NCBI GenBank assembly: GCA_003224785.1
Contig: QHZV01000060.1
Coordinates: forward strand, 1 to 8,577
Direction of reading: 5' to 3'
DNA from: Acidobacteriota bacterium
GTDB lineage: Bacteria; Acidobacteriota; Terriglobia; Terriglobales; Acidobacteriaceae
Length of the DNA: 8,577 bases
The notes below the pieces were generated by a model. It worked only from the letters and a program-made list of their open reading frames with translations. It did no database searches and was not told the DNA's origin. The translations under genes were made by a program, and so were the position numbers. Position 1 is the first letter of the stretch; every line of letters starts with the position of its first letter. Positions 1 to 6,278 of this stretch are shown here, piece after piece.

Positions 1-180
1 GCCCGGACGCCATCGCGGCCGGTGTAGTGGTCGCCCCAAGCTTCATCGTCGTATCGCGCATTTTCGCCGAAGGTTCCGAGAACACCCTCAAGATCGTGCT
101 GGTTTTCCAGGCGAACATGTTGTTCGACGATTGCGATACGTGCGGATTTGCCGCTCTTTCGGAATTGCGGCGCTTGCCAT
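1..180 (-). CDS. SnoaL/NTF2-like ester cyclase, 5' part only, apparent frameshift
   Basis: The minus-strand frame read from position 128 down to the left edge encodes VEQHVRLENQHDLEGV, then GTFGENARYDDEAW and HYTGRDGVR. This is the start of a SnoaL-like (NTF2-fold) small-molecule isomerase/cyclase domain; the substrate cannot be told. The 3' end lies outside the window. This frame is open back to a TGA at 195-197 but holds no ATG, GTG or TTG before the homology begins. The only good start is the ATG at 178-180, which has a strong ribosome binding site but lies in a different frame and stops at 88-90 after 30 codons. One extra base between about 130 and 172 would explain this, for example near the AAAG at 153-156, giving MASAAIPK joined to SGKSARIAIVEQHV. 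It may be a true frameshift, a sequencing error or an unusual start. The family call is fairly sure; the start is not. Confidence 0.6.
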
Positions 181-185
181 TTGGC

Positions 186-191
186 ACCTCC
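186..191 (-). promoter_or_regulatory. Strong Shine-Dalgarno for the ester cyclase start
   Basis: GGAGGT on the minus strand, 5 nt before the ATG at 178-180. It marks that ATG as the intended start even though the conserved protein frame downstream is shifted by one base. Confidence 0.6.
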
Positions 192-326
192 AACTCAGGT
201 ATGAAGGTGGAAGGAGTTCCGGGGATGAATAGTACCAAGAAATGAATTAGTGAATGAGTCGTAAATTCCATCGGATTATCAGGGTGGCAATTCTTTGAAC
301 GAAGCGGCATTTTCAATAGCGCGACA

Positions 327-929
327 CTATTTCGGGCCCGCGACAGCCGTGCCTGCGACGTGGATTTCGAATTCGATCTGTAGCTCGTCTTTCACCTTCA
401 CTGTTCCGCCAGCACTGCTGATGGGAGAAATTCCGAAATCCCGCTGCTTCAGCGTGCAGGTTCCTTTGAAGCTCCCATTCTCACTACGCACCTTCACCTC
501 GACAGGCTTTGTGGTTCCATGTAGCGAAAGCTGACCATGTACTACGGACGCTCCGTTGCTGAGCTTTTCGATACTGGTGGACTCAAAAGTGATTTGAGGG
601 AACTGGGTAGAATCGAGCACCTCGGGCCCGAGCATCCTTTGCTGGACTTCCTGACGGCGGCTCGGATTCATTTTCGGGTCGAGGACCTTCATGCGCTGTG
701 ATTCGACTGCAAACTTCACATGCGCGGCGGCCTCATCGATGCTGCCTTCTTTAATGGGAGCATCGATCTCATGATTATCAGCGAGCCCGGAGAATAACCC
801 CGTTTTGAACGCGCGGACTGTCAACTTGGATGTGGCGGCGTCTATTGGCCGCTCCTGAGCTGCTGCGGCCAAGGCTGCGAGCAGACAGCCAGCCAAACCG
901 AATATCAAAAGTGATGGCTTTTGCGTCAT
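327..929 (-). CDS. Exported YceI-family protein
   Basis: A 200-residue protein with an N-terminal signal peptide (basic MTQK, hydrophobic LLIFGLAGCLLAALAAAA, likely cleavage near residue 24 before QERP), followed by a YceI-like domain (about 28-192). Typical YceI pieces are the opening IDAATSKLTVRAFKTGLFSGLADNH (28-53, cited in two parts: IDAATSKLTV and FSGLADNH), then LDSTQFPQITFEST near 105-118 and GQLSLHGTTKPVEVKV near 132-147. The family has a lipocalin-like beta barrel that binds isoprenoid lipids in the periplasm, and members are linked to quinone handling or stress; the role here is not known. The open frame extends 25 codons upstream to position 1004, but the start at 929 puts the signal peptide at the N terminus. 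Only a weak GAG lies about 10 nt upstream. The gene is divergent from the sensor kinase across a 183-nt spacer and is followed after 146 nt by the ester cyclase on the same strand. Confidence 0.88.
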   Translation of the reverse strand: MTQKPSLLIFGLAGCLLAALAAAAQERPIDAATSKLTVRAFKTGLFSGLADNHEIDAPIKEGSIDEAAAHVKFAVESQRMKVLDPKMNPSRRQEVQQRMLGPEVLDSTQFPQITFESTSIEKLSNGASVVHGQLSLHGTTKPVEVKVRSENGSFKGTCTLKQRDFGISPISSAGGTVKVKDELQIEFEIHVAGTAVAGPK

Positions 930-1112
930 TAAAAATATCTCGAGTCCAGCACGACCTTTGTAGATGTCACAGAGTTTCTCATGTTTCACTGCTACGAATG
1001 TCAACGGCTTTACTACAGTGTTTGCGGTATGTGTCCGCTTGAAATGATCTGATACTTTCTTAGACGTATTCCCATTGCTTGCTTATTCAGCCTCCCACGT
1101 AGCAGGTGTGTA

Positions 1113-2966
1113 TTGAGCGTGTCTCAAGGTACTAACCCTCCGTTGCATCCCGACAAACATTCCCACGTCGTCCAGTTCTACTCCGACAGTGCACTGGTAG
1201 TTCGAGAAGCTGGAAAGGTTTTGGGTGAAGCGTTATCGGCGGGGCAGTCCGCTATCGTAATTGCGACGCTGGAGCACCGCAACAAAATTGCCGAAAAGCT
1301 AAAACGCGAAGTTCAGGATTTTGAGAACGCGGTGGCGGATGGAAGATACATTTCGCTGGACGGAGCTGAGCTTCTCTCTGGCGTTATGGTCGGAGGAATG
1401 CCCGATCCTCAGCGGTTCACGAATATTGTGGGACGGTTGGTCGAGCGTGCCGCATCGGCTGCAAGAAACGCCCAATCGAAGGTAGTCGCCTTTGGAGAGA
1501 TGGTTGCCGTCTTATGCGCGGAGGGAAACAGCGAAGCAGCGCTTAAGCTGGAGACGCTTTGGTGCGCGGAGGGAAACAGCGAAGCAGCGCTTAAGCTGGA
1601 GACGCTTTGGAACCAATTGCTGGAAAGGAATCCATTCTTTCTCTACTGTGCCTACCCGTCTCAAGTGTTTCACAATCCATCGGGAGCAGAATTGTTCTTA
1701 AGAGTGTGTTCGGAACATGGTGGAGTTGTCGGCGGGGAGGATTCCTCTATTCCGAAGCTTCACAAAGCTGGAGCAAATACTGCCGAATCCATCCCAGGGA
1801 CGGAAAACAATTGGAGGTGGAAAGAGATTGAAGACCGGTTCCGGCTATTCGTGGAAGCGGTGCAGGACTATGCGCTGTTCTTGCTGGATCCCAAGGGTAA
1901 CGTGACCAGTTGGAACCGGGGAGCGAAACGGATTAAGGGTTACGATGCATCCGAAATCATCGGGAAAAACTTTTCGAATTTTTATCCAGAGGAGGACATC
2001 CGCGCACGAAAGCCGGAGATGGAACTTGAGGTTGCGGCGCGCGAAGGACGGTTCGAAGACGAAGGCTGGCGGCTCCGTAAGGATGGCTCGAGATTCTGGG
2101 CAAGCGTGATCATTACCGCAATACGGGACGATTCTGGAAATCTAGTCGGTTTCGGTAAAGTGACTCGCGATATCACGGAAAAGATGCAGGCACAGGTTGC
2201 GCTCGATCGAGCCAATCAGGAATTGAAGAAAGAGGTTCTTGAGAGGAAACTTGCGGAGCAGCGGGTCATCCAGTCTGAAAAGTCGCTGCGCTCACTATCA
2301 CTGCATCTATTGCGAACTCAGGACGAGGAACGGAAGCGCATAGGCCGCGACCTGCACGACAGTCTTGGGCAGGTCCTGACAGCCATGAAGCTTAGTTTGG
2401 CCGGCGCAAAAGGCGAAACCGACGAAGATCAGGTTGCGATTGAGAGATGCATAGGTCTAGCCGATGATTGCATTCGGGAAGTGCGGACGATCTCATATCT
2501 TCTGTATCCGCCAATGCTCGAAGAGCTTGGATTGAAGTCTGCGATCCCCTGGTATCTCGACGGATTTGCCGAGCGAAGTGGGATCAAGACCAAGTTCGAG
2601 TGCTCTGCGGATTTTCAGCGATTACCGCGGGATATAGAATTAGCATTGTTCCGCTTGCTTCAGGAAGCCTTAACCAATGTTCATCGGCACTCCGAAAGTC
2701 TGGTGGCCCAAGTGCGATTGCATAGGGACGGAGACAATGCGGTGCTCGAAATTCAAGATGCAGGCAAGGGCCTGCCTGAAGAAATTGGGCAATCCGGTTC
2801 GACGCCTGCAACCGGAGTCGGCTTGCGAGGAATGGATGAACGCATGCGACAACTTGGAGGTCGGCTTCAGATTTCTTCCAACGGCAAAGGAACTACTCTA
2901 ACCGCAATCGTGCCGATCGCGGTGCCTGCCATGGAGCCGGTAAAAGCGGTTCCTGTTTCGGTCTAA
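1113..2966 (+). CDS. Soluble MEDS-PAS sensor histidine kinase (NarX/DesK-like HisKA_3 type)
   Basis: A 617-residue protein with no signal peptide or membrane segment. An N-terminal MEDS domain (about 18-205, starting HVVQFYSDSALVV) is of the kind found in DcmR, where it is thought to sense small organic compounds. A PAS domain (about 238-352, with VTSWNRGAKRIKGYDASEI and GFGKVTRDITE) is followed by a charged, probably coiled-coil linker (355-400). The HisKA_3 dimerisation box EERKRIGRDLHDSLGQ has its phosphoacceptor His at 415. The HATPase_c domain has an N-box QEALTNVHRHS (Asn522), a DAGKGL G1 box (549-554) and GVGLRGMDERM (568-578). This kinase type normally phosphorylates a NarL/FixJ-type regulator, but none is in the window. 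The start is a TTG at 1113, preceded by AGG at 6-nt spacing; the frame has no ATG or GTG between the upstream TGA (1050) and it, and a GTG at 1119 is the alternative. Residues 135-166 are a perfect duplication. Its stop overlaps the convergent DUF190 stop by 4 nt. Confidence 0.92.
   Translation: MSVSQGTNPPLHPDKHSHVVQFYSDSALVVREAGKVLGEALSAGQSAIVIATLEHRNKIAEKLKREVQDFENAVADGRYISLDGAELLSGVMVGGMPDPQRFTNIVGRLVERAASAARNAQSKVVAFGEMVAVLCAEGNSEAALKLETLWCAEGNSEAALKLETLWNQLLERNPFFLYCAYPSQVFHNPSGAELFLRVCSEHGGVVGGEDSSIPKLHKAGANTAESIPGTENNWRWKEIEDRFRLFVEAVQDYALFLLDPKGNVTSWNRGAKRIKGYDASEIIGKNFSNFYPEEDIRARKPEMELEVAAREGRFEDEGWRLRKDGSRFWASVIITAIRDDSGNLVGFGKVTRDITEKMQAQVALDRANQELKKEVLERKLAEQRVIQSEKSLRSLSLHLLRTQDEERKRIGRDLHDSLGQVLTAMKLSLAGAKGETDEDQVAIERCIGLADDCIREVRTISYLLYPPMLEELGLKSAIPWYLDGFAERSGIKTKFECSADFQRLPRDIELALFRLLQEALTNVHRHSESLVAQVRLHRDGDNAVLEIQDAGKGLPEEIGQSGSTPATGVGLRGMDERMRQLGGRLQISSNGKGTTLTAIVPIAVPAMEPVKAVPVSV
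1515..1610 (+). repeat. Perfect 48-bp tandem duplication, two copies, in frame
   Basis: Positions 1515-1562 and 1563-1610 are identical base for base and directly adjacent. Neither flank extends the match: 1514 is A against G at 1562, and the base after copy one is T against A after copy two. Each copy encodes the 16 residues CAEGNSEAALKLETLW, so the kinase frame is kept and its MEDS domain gains one extra copy. Typical MEDS domains have this segment once, between FGEMVAVL and NQLLERNPF. A recent slippage or unequal-crossover event, or an assembly artefact, would look the same. Confidence 0.97.
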
Positions 2967-3292
2967 TCTAGATTCCCTTGCTCCAATACAACATTTTCTC
3001 GGACAATCAAGCGGTGCGCGGCCATCTCTTTCAGCTTCGGGAGCACACGGGAAACGTGGTCGTCGGTGTCAACGAAGACGATAATGATCGGCAGCTTGCC
3101 TCCGGCATCTACGAGGTGGCTGGTCTTCACTCGTTGACGTCCCAAGAAACCGGCAACCGCGTGTAGGGTACACGCGACGAATACATTTTCTCCGTGGAGA
3201 AAATTCAGGATCGACATATGCAGGGGACGGCCCTGCCACTTGTCGGCCTCGTTCAAATAGATGGTGACTTGTACCGCCATGGCGTTAGGCAT
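2963..3292 (-). CDS. DUF190 (PII-like) protein
   Basis: A 109-residue cytosolic protein that matches DUF190 (PF02641) along most of its length: VQVTIYLNEADKWQGRPLH (7-25), ILNFLHGENV (28-37), VAGFLGRQRVKTSHLVD (46-62) and LPIIIVFVDTDDHVSRVLPK (67-86). DUF190 proteins have a ferredoxin-like fold resembling the PII signalling protein GlnB; their biochemical role is unknown. DUF190 genes are often found beside crcB, as here, which suggests a role in fluoride or ion homeostasis. The start at 3292 has GGGAG 4 nt upstream and lies 1 nt after the acetyltransferase stop, so translation is probably coupled. A second ATG at residue 5 is possible. The stop overlaps the end of the convergent kinase gene. 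Confidence 0.87.
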   Translation of the reverse strand: MPNAMAVQVTIYLNEADKWQGRPLHMSILNFLHGENVFVACTLHAVAGFLGRQRVKTSHLVDAGGKLPIIIVFVDTDDHVSRVLPKLKEMAAHRLIVRENVVLEQGNLD

Positions 3293-3293
3293 T

Positions 3294-3833
3294 CTACTCC
3301 CGCTTTCTAGTCATGTCTTCGCGAAGGACCGCATATCGTTCGACGTCGATGAAACTGTCCAATTTCCAAAGCGCTTGCCGCATCCGACCTTCGTATTGCA
3401 TGCCGACTTTTTGCAGAACTTTTCCCGAGGCGTCATTGCCTAGAAAATGGGCGGCATAGATGCGGTTGAATTTGAAGTGTTCGAATCCATATCGCACCAC
3501 CGCCTTTGCCGCCTCAGTGGCGTAACCGTTTCCCCAGAACGGCACACCAATCCAATAACCAAGTTCTGCGCGTTGATCGTGGTCATCGGGATGTAGGCCG
3601 ATGCCGCCGCACAAGCGACCCTCTTTGCGGAGCCTGATCAGCAGCCGAAGTTCGTTTTCCTTGGTGGGGCTGGCTATATATTCTCGCGCATGCCGCTCCT
3701 CGTATGGGTGCGGGATGCGGAGTGTGGTGGCTGCGACTTCGCGAGCTCCGATTAATGGGACCAGTTCAGGAATGTCGGACTCAGTGGCGGGCCTCAAAAC
3801 CAGCCGTGCGGTTTCGATCTCGACACAAGTCAT
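3294..3833 (-). CDS. GNAT N-acetyltransferase, RimJ/RimL type
   Basis: A 179-residue single-domain acetyltransferase. It opens with IETARLVLRPATESDIPELV (6-25), the usual RimJ/RimL N terminus. The acetyl-CoA pyrophosphate loop is seen in WIGVPFWGNGYATEAAKAVV (94-113, motif A, with G-N-G-Y-A). NDASGKVLQKVGMQYEGRMR (133-152) is the conserved motif B region, and the C terminus contains FIDVERYAVL. The family transfers acetyl groups from acetyl-CoA to protein N termini or small amines; the substrate here cannot be predicted. The gene lies 12 nt after crcB and 1 nt before the DUF190 gene on the same strand, so it is inside the fluoride-riboswitch operon. Only a weak SD-like GGCAGAG precedes the ATG at 3833. 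Confidence 0.88.
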   Translation of the reverse strand: MTCVEIETARLVLRPATESDIPELVPLIGAREVAATTLRIPHPYEERHAREYIASPTKENELRLLIRLRKEGRLCGGIGLHPDDHDQRAELGYWIGVPFWGNGYATEAAKAVVRYGFEHFKFNRIYAAHFLGNDASGKVLQKVGMQYEGRMRQALWKLDSFIDVERYAVLREDMTRKRE

Positions 3834-3845
3834 TACTCTGCCAGC

Positions 3846-4235
3846 CTACACTGCGCGCGCAACGGCCATCCCGGCGAGCGCCGCGCCCAGACAAAGCAAA
3901 TTGTTGGAGATGAAATTCGCCAGCATCATGATCCATTGGCCTTGCTGAAAGTACGCCATGGTTTCAAAAGCGAAACTTGAAAAAGTCGTGAAAGCTCCGC
4001 AGAATCCGACCACAACCAGCAGACGCCATCGCGGATCGAGGAGCACTCGCTCGCTTGACCAGATCATGAAGAAGCCAACGACGAAACTTCCGGTTACGTT
4101 GATGAAGAGCGTGCCATAAGGAAATACGGGGCTGATGATTCGAGCAGCGAAGCGGCTGATGACCCAGCGGGCATTAGCGCCAAAGATTGCGCCGATAGAA
4201 ATCACAAGAAAGTCGCTGATGGGCAGATTGCGCAA
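3846..4235 (-). CDS. crcB: Fluoride-specific ion channel CrcB/Fluc
   Basis: A 129-residue, very hydrophobic protein with four predicted membrane segments (about 9-28, 39-60, 70-93 and 102-126). It carries the family signatures GAIFGANARWVISRF (15-29), GTLFINVTGSFVVGF (41-55, pore Asn46) and GFCGAFTTFSSFAFE (77-91). Phe85 and Phe88 of the TTFSSF box match the fluoride-coordinating phenylalanines of Fluc, and the adjacent Thr/Ser region matches the central sodium site. Fluc proteins work as antiparallel dimers in the inner membrane and let fluoride leak out of the cell; the length is normal for a homodimeric member. The start is a TTG at 4235, with GAGGAG 9 nt upstream and a fluoride riboswitch directly ahead. 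It is the first gene of the crcB-acetyltransferase-DUF190 operon. Confidence 0.95.
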   Translation of the reverse strand: MRNLPISDFLVISIGAIFGANARWVISRFAARIISPVFPYGTLFINVTGSFVVGFFMIWSSERVLLDPRWRLLVVVGFCGAFTTFSSFAFETMAYFQQGQWIMMLANFISNNLLCLGAALAGMAVARAV

Positions 4236-4244
4236 GATGGAGTT

Positions 4245-4267
4245 CTCCTCAACCGTAGTTGTAGGAG
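4245..4267 (-). promoter_or_regulatory. Riboswitch expression platform: hairpin over the crcB Shine-Dalgarno
   Basis: On the minus strand, CUCCU (4267-4263), which belongs to the 3' side of the aptamer pseudoknot, can pair with AGGAG (4249-4245), the crcB Shine-Dalgarno. The stem continues past one bulged A as CAAC pairing with GUUG around a UACG loop (4257-4254): nine base pairs capped by a stable cUNCGg tetraloop. This pairing and the pseudoknot cannot form together, so the layout predicts a translational ON switch in which fluoride frees the ribosome binding site. No U-run follows the hairpin, which argues against a transcription terminator. The mechanism is inferred from base pairing. Confidence 0.75.
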
Positions 4268-4312
4268 TTATCAGCTTGCGCTGGGCAGGCGGTTTTGGCG
4301 AACTCCATCGCC
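4261..4312 (-). promoter_or_regulatory. Fluoride riboswitch aptamer (crcB RNA motif)
   Basis: Read on the minus strand from 4312, the RNA begins GGCGAUGGAGUUCGCC, continues with AAAACCGCC, and ends with GCUGAUAACUCCUAC at 4261. These are the conserved blocks of the crcB motif (RF01734). GGCG and CGCC form the first stem. Its loop carries GGAGUU, which pairs with AACUCC (4264-4269) as the ligand-binding pseudoknot. Between them CAGC-GCAA-GCUG forms a short hairpin with a GNRA loop. The aptamer ends 25 nt before the crcB start codon, and the gene it controls is a fluoride channel, so context and motif agree. Confidence 0.95.
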
Positions 4313-4414
4313 GTAGGACAGCCGTTAACTATTAGCTCTTAGCCTGTAGCTTAAACCAATACACGATCCTGAATTGAGATGATGTTGGTTGTAGGCCCTT
4401 AGTCACGCCCATTA

Positions 4415-4430
4415 TTAGCGGTCACGCTAA
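4415..4430 (-). terminator. Weak terminator-like hairpin downstream of glucan phosphorylase
   Basis: TTAGCG and CGCTAA are a perfect 6-bp inverted repeat around a 4-nt loop, 21 nt past the phosphorylase stop codon. The position suits a terminator for that gene, but there is no clear U-tract after it, so factor-independent termination is doubtful. The rest of the 4313-4451 spacer must also contain the crcB promoter; I see no convincing -35/-10 pair. Confidence 0.3.
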
Positions 4431-4451
4431 AGCCACAACTAGAGCTCCGGT

Positions 4452-6176
4452 TCAGACCCTCTGCAGCGGCACTGCGACTTCGCTCTGCATCTTGTATGCG
4501 TTCGCGATGTATTGCAGGACCATACGCTGGGTGTTGAAAAACGATCCATTCAGGGCGATAGCGAAGCGCATGATCTCGGCGTAACGATTGGGCCGGCCGT
4601 AAAACATGGGAACGATTTCGCGTTCCAGCTTGTCGTACAGATTGGCGATTTCGATCGATGGATCCTCTGCAACTTCACTGCTGCCTATCGCCCATCCTGT
4701 AACGCCTTCGATGTGGCCTTCCGCCCACCAGCCGTCCACCACGCTGAAGCTCGGAACCCCATTCAGCGCGGCCTTCATTCCGCTGGTGCCGGAAGCTTCC
4801 TGCGGCCGCATGGGATTATTCAGCCACAGATCGACGCCTGAGGTGATCAGCTTGCCCCAGCGCATGTCATAGTTTTCGACGTAAACGCTGCGGATTACAT
4901 CGGCGAGAGCGCCCGAGCCGCCGACGACTCTGCGGATCAGGTTCTTGCCGCCTTCGTCGTGCGGATGCGCTTTGCCACCATAAACCAACTGTATGGGACC
5001 GACGTCGCGCGCAATATGCCGCAATCGTTCCGCGTCCTGAAATAAGAGGTCGGCGCGCTTGTAAGTGCTGGCGCGGCGCGCGAACCCGATTGTCAGTAAT
5101 TTGGGGTCGAGTTGCACACCAAACGATCGGCTGATTTCGGCAAAGAGCTCCGTCTTAGCGTCGGCATGGGCTTCCCGGATCGCTGGCAACGGAATGCTGA
5201 TTGCATATCGCAGATAATTGTTGTCGGCACGCCAGCCCGGAATGAAGGAGTCAAAGAGTTCGCTGAACGCGGGCGAAGTCCAGGTCATCGCATGGACGCC
5301 GTTGGTGATCGCGCTGATGTCGTAAGCCGGAAACATTCCGCGCGAAACTTCGCCGTGGCGCATGGCCACGCCGTTCACGTATCCGGAGAATCGCAGGGCG
5401 AGGTATGTCATATTCAGCGACTCGCCTTCCCATGCCTCGGCCTCGCTGAGTAGCGAAACCTGTTCACGTCCGAGGACCTGGCTAACCAGGCTTCGCGGAA
5501 ATTGATCGTGCCCGGCGGGAACCGGAGTGTGGGTGGTGAAAATGCACATGGTGCGCACGCCATCAATATCGAGTTGCTTGAGGCGTCCGGCAAAGCTCTG
5601 CTCCAGGCGTCGCTCCAGCAGTCCCAATGAAAGCAGGGCCGAGTGGCCTTCATTCATGTGATAGGTTTCGATCTGGCCGGGATAGACGCGCTGCAATAGC
5701 TGGAAACCGCCGAGCCCGAGCACGATCTCTTGCGCCAGGCGGTATCGTTGATCTCCGCCGTAGAGAGAATCTGTCAGGCTACGGTCGTATTCAGAGTTTT
5801 CGGGCAGGTCGGTGTCGAGCAGAAAGACGGGAACAATGTCACCGCCAATTCCAGTAATCGTGTACTTCCATGCGCGAACTGAAACTTGGCGGCCTTCGAT
5901 TTCAACCGTAACCCGCGGTCCGACTTCGGGGAACTGGTTCTCTGGAATCCAATCTTGCGGCTGTTCGAACTGATTCCCTGCCGGATCGAGAATCTGTCGA
6001 AAATATCCCTTGCGATAGGCCAGTGTCACGGCAACCACAGGGGTGCCGAGATCGGCGGCGGAACGGAGTGTATCGCCGGCCAGAATTCCCAGGCCACCGC
6101 TGTAGGTCGGAACATCCGGCTCCAGGGCAATTTCCATTGAAAAATAGGCCACGCGTGGGGAACTTGCTTTCTTCAT
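4452..6176 (-). CDS. glgP: Alpha-glucan (glycogen/maltodextrin) phosphorylase, short form, GT35
   Basis: A 574-residue pyridoxal-phosphate enzyme that cleaves alpha-1,4-glucans with phosphate to give glucose-1-phosphate. N-terminal VAYFSMEIALEPDVPTYSGG (9-28) and GLGILAGDTLRSAADLG (28-44) mark the TIGR02094 subgroup. Further conserved parts are MNEGHSA (174-180), TTHTPVPAGHDQF (214-226), ITNGVHAMTW (290-299), FARRASTYKRADLLF (365-379, with Arg368 and Lys373 matching the phosphate-site Arg569 and Lys574 of muscle phosphorylase) and LVYGGKAHPHDEGGK (397-411). EASGTSGMKAALNG (460-473) holds Lys468, the PLP Schiff-base lysine. The protein lacks the N-terminal DUF3417 region found in the roughly 800-residue members of this subgroup, as do other short members, so it does not look truncated. 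The ATG at 6176 has AGAAGG just upstream. No other glycogen gene is in the window. Confidence 0.93.
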   Translation of the reverse strand: MKKASSPRVAYFSMEIALEPDVPTYSGGLGILAGDTLRSAADLGTPVVAVTLAYRKGYFRQILDPAGNQFEQPQDWIPENQFPEVGPRVTVEIEGRQVSVRAWKYTITGIGGDIVPVFLLDTDLPENSEYDRSLTDSLYGGDQRYRLAQEIVLGLGGFQLLQRVYPGQIETYHMNEGHSALLSLGLLERRLEQSFAGRLKQLDIDGVRTMCIFTTHTPVPAGHDQFPRSLVSQVLGREQVSLLSEAEAWEGESLNMTYLALRFSGYVNGVAMRHGEVSRGMFPAYDISAITNGVHAMTWTSPAFSELFDSFIPGWRADNNYLRYAISIPLPAIREAHADAKTELFAEISRSFGVQLDPKLLTIGFARRASTYKRADLLFQDAERLRHIARDVGPIQLVYGGKAHPHDEGGKNLIRRVVGGSGALADVIRSVYVENYDMRWGKLITSGVDLWLNNPMRPQEASGTSGMKAALNGVPSFSVVDGWWAEGHIEGVTGWAIGSSEVAEDPSIEIANLYDKLEREIVPMFYGRPNRYAEIMRFAIALNGSFFNTQRMVLQYIANAYKMQSEVAVPLQRV

Positions 6177-6239
6177 TCGCCTTCTTTCACCGCGGTCTCA
6201 ACAGAGAGATGAGATTCTGAGGTGCGCTTCAGTAATGTA

Positions 6240-6268
6240 AGTATAACGTTTTAGATATGGGTATCAGT
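6240..6268 (-). promoter_or_regulatory. Possible promoter for the glucan phosphorylase
   Basis: TATACT (6245-6240, 5 of 6 matches to a sigma-70 -10 box) lies about 63 nt upstream of the start codon. The hexamer 17 nt further upstream, ACTGAT (6268-6263), is a poor -35 match. This is the best candidate in the spacer but is weak. Confidence 0.25.
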
Positions 6269-6278
6269 ATTAAATCTG

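Noticed and set aside
976..1004. Perfect TTGACA on the minus strand (1004-999) as a -35 box for yceI
   Set aside because: The hexamer 17 nt downstream is TGAGAA, a poor -10, and no better one is found at 16-18 nt spacing.
930..1112. Possible small gene or RNA in the spacer between yceI and the kinase
   Set aside because: The open frames there are upstream extensions of yceI or lack a ribosome binding site; no stable hairpin or known RNA motif was seen.
2965..2974. Perfect palindrome AATCTAGATT at the convergent gene ends
   Set aside because: Only 10 bp, AT-rich, no loop and no U-run; too short to call a terminator or an operator.
3601..3948. 115-codon open frame on the plus strand
   Set aside because: It spans the acetyltransferase-crcB junction antisense to two well-supported genes and shows no family resemblance.
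4245..4267. Reading the UACG hairpin as an intrinsic terminator
   Set aside because: The hairpin is followed by AACUCCAUC and the TTG start codon, with no U-run; it fits ribosome-site sequestration instead.
4512..4841. 109-codon plus-strand frame antisense to the glucan phosphorylase
   Set aside because: Antisense to the conserved C-terminal half including the PLP lysine region; no domain visible.
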